Source: Flavobacteriaceae bacterium
Lineage (GTDB): Bacteria > Bacteroidota > Bacteroidia > Flavobacteriales > Flavobacteriaceae
Length of the DNA stretch: 64,000 bases
Direction: 5' to 3'
Assembly: GCA_030148025.1 (NCBI GenBank)
Contig: JASBUG010000019.1
Span: forward strand, 1 to 64,000
The notes below the pieces were generated by a model that worked only from the letters and a program-made list of their open reading frames with translations, made no database searches and was not told the DNA's origin. Positions 63,242-64,000 of the stretch are shown in pieces. The stretch's first letter is position 1; every line of letters starts with the position of its first letter. The position numbers were made by a program, and so were the translations under genes.

Positions 63242-63892
63242 CTTAGTTCCATAAGCAAGATCTCCAGCATCTCCTAAACCGGGAACAATATAGCCTTTAT
63301 CATTAAGTTCGTCATCTATAGCAGCAATCCATAAATGAGTATGTTCTGGAAATTTATCCTGAATAAAAGCAACACCAGGCTTTGCTCCAATAACACTTAG
63401 TAAGTGAATATTTTTTGGGGTTCCATAAGGCTTTAATGCTTCGAAGGTTAACGCTAAAGATTGACCAGAAGCTAACATTGGATCAACAAGAAGTAAAGTT
63501 TTCCCTTCTAAACTTGGACAAGCAACATATTCAACAATAATTTCAAACTTTGAAGGGTCATTTTTGTCATGATGTCTATAAGCAGATATAAAAGCATTCT
63601 CAGCGTTGTCAAAATAATTTAAAACACCATTATGAAGGGGCAATCCTGCACGTAAAATGGAGCAAATTACAATCTCTTCATCAAAAATATTTTGTGAGTG
63701 ACTACCTAAAGGTGTCTCTAACTGTTCTTCAGTAAAAGAAAAGGACTTACTCATTTCATAACTCAAAACCTCTCCAATACGCTCAATATTTCTTCTAAAG
63801 CGCATACTATCTTTTTGAATTGAAACACTGCGAATTTCGTGTAAAAAAGTATTTAAAATAGAATTGGCTGTAGACAGATTATGAATATGCAT
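63230..63892 (-). CDS. upp: Uracil phosphoribosyltransferase
   Basis: A 220-residue enzyme that salvages uracil to UMP with PRPP. VICSILRAGLPLHNGVLNYF and the PRPP loop LLVDPMLASGQSLALTFEAL (about 130-149) are diagnostic; GDAGDLAYGT at the C-terminus is the uracil-binding loop. The pattern and length are those of the Bacteroidota form. A near-match -7 box (TAACTTTA, minus strand, 63915-63922) lies 23 bases upstream. Confidence 0.95.
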   Translation of the reverse strand: MHIHNLSTANSILNTFLHEIRSVSIQKDSMRFRRNIERIGEVLSYEMSKSFSFTEEQLETPLGSHSQNIFDEEIVICSILRAGLPLHNGVLNYFDNAENAFISAYRHHDKNDPSKFEIIVEYVACPSLEGKTLLLVDPMLASGQSLALTFEALKPYGTPKNIHLLSVIGAKPGVAFIQDKFPEHTHLWIAAIDDELNDKGYIVPGLGDAGDLAYGTKLQH

Positions 63893-63933
63893 TTATAGTT
63901 TTTTTAAACTAAGGTAAAGTTAATAATTAGAAG

Positions 63934-63941
63934 TATATTTG
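63934..63941 (+). promoter_or_regulatory. -7 promoter element for the gene at the right edge
   Basis: TATATTTG is an exact TAnnTTTG match 18 bases before the ATG at 63960. Confidence 0.6.
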
Positions 63942-63959
63942 CGTTTTAAAATTTAAGAT

Positions 63960-64000
63960 ATGTTTTCAGATAAGGCCAATACAATTTTTCAAGATGTAAT
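63960..64000 (+). CDS. Start of a gene cut by the window edge (possibly DUF4254)
   Basis: Thirteen complete codons are visible, MFSDKANTIFQDV, after a good -7 box. The N-terminus resembles my memory of DUF4254 proteins that often follow upp in Flavobacteriaceae, but too little is visible for a firm call. Divergent from upp. Confidence 0.45.
   Translation, partial: MFSDKANTIFQDV

Overview
The window looks like chromosomal DNA of a marine-type member of the Flavobacteriaceae (phylum Bacteroidota). The DNA is strongly AT-rich. At least a dozen genes are preceded by the Bacteroidota -7 promoter element TAnnTTTG, and Shine-Dalgarno sites are not evident. The gene content also fits: DUF4175, DUF4837, DUF2652, DUF6341, DUF6427, GH3-family proteins, a PorT-like barrel and the local purD...upp order are Bacteroidota-typical. 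Proteins most resemble Olleya/Lacinutrix/Psychroserpens-like sequences by eye, but no genus can be fixed without a search.

Region 1 (1-31031) is a housekeeping chromosome segment: RNase R, a LysE-type exporter, tRNA-Cys, folB, glnS, gltX, an AlkB-like membrane hydroxylase, a very large DUF4175 protein, ybeY, mnmG, a methyltransferase, a Skp-like lipoprotein, a diacylglycerol-kinase-like protein, DNA polymerase III delta', pgk, a LysM lytic transglycosylase, tatA, an M23 peptidase directly abutting a GH3-family acyl-adenylating enzyme, and DUF6909. Two full matches to the ParB centromere site parS (16-bp consensus TGTTYCACGTGRAACA) flank mnmG, and two weaker ones lie at 10963 and 24828. This suggests the segment is close to the replication origin.

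Region 2 (31037-59335) is a surface-polysaccharide locus of about 28 kb, all on the + strand with genes overlapping or a few bases apart. The first part, probably read from the promoter before DUF6909 (29321), holds a Wzz-like protein, rfbBACD (dTDP-L-rhamnose), wecB-wecC (UDP-ManNAcA), a flippase, a glutamine amidotransferase of the AsnB type, an EpsG-like polymerase, two GT4 glycosyltransferases, a PaaK/CapK-like adenylating enzyme broken by one in-frame stop, a HAD phosphatase, a HisC-like aminotransferase, an O-antigen ligase/polymerase, a two-domain oxidoreductase, a heparinase-II/III-like protein and a third GT4. A second promoter (53708) starts an MraY/WecA-like phosphotransferase, ugd, UDP-glucuronate decarboxylase (UDP-xylose), a WbaP-type initiating transferase and a GT2. 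A convergent, intact second PaaK-like gene closes the locus. The predicted glycan would draw on rhamnose, ManNAcA, glucuronic acid and/or xylose, with possible amide or amino-acid decoration.

Region 3 (60682-64000) returns to core genes: purD, two small Bacteroidota-specific membrane proteins, upp, and the first codons of a further gene cut by the window edge.

No mobile elements, CRISPR arrays, rRNA or phage genes were seen. No gene-free stretch is longer than about 230 bases; the largest (1-198 and 18689-18917) hold only promoter-like sequence. The least-described items are the PaaK-HAD-aminotransferase cassette with its nonsense mutation, the repeat-derived insertion in RNase R, and the parS cluster.
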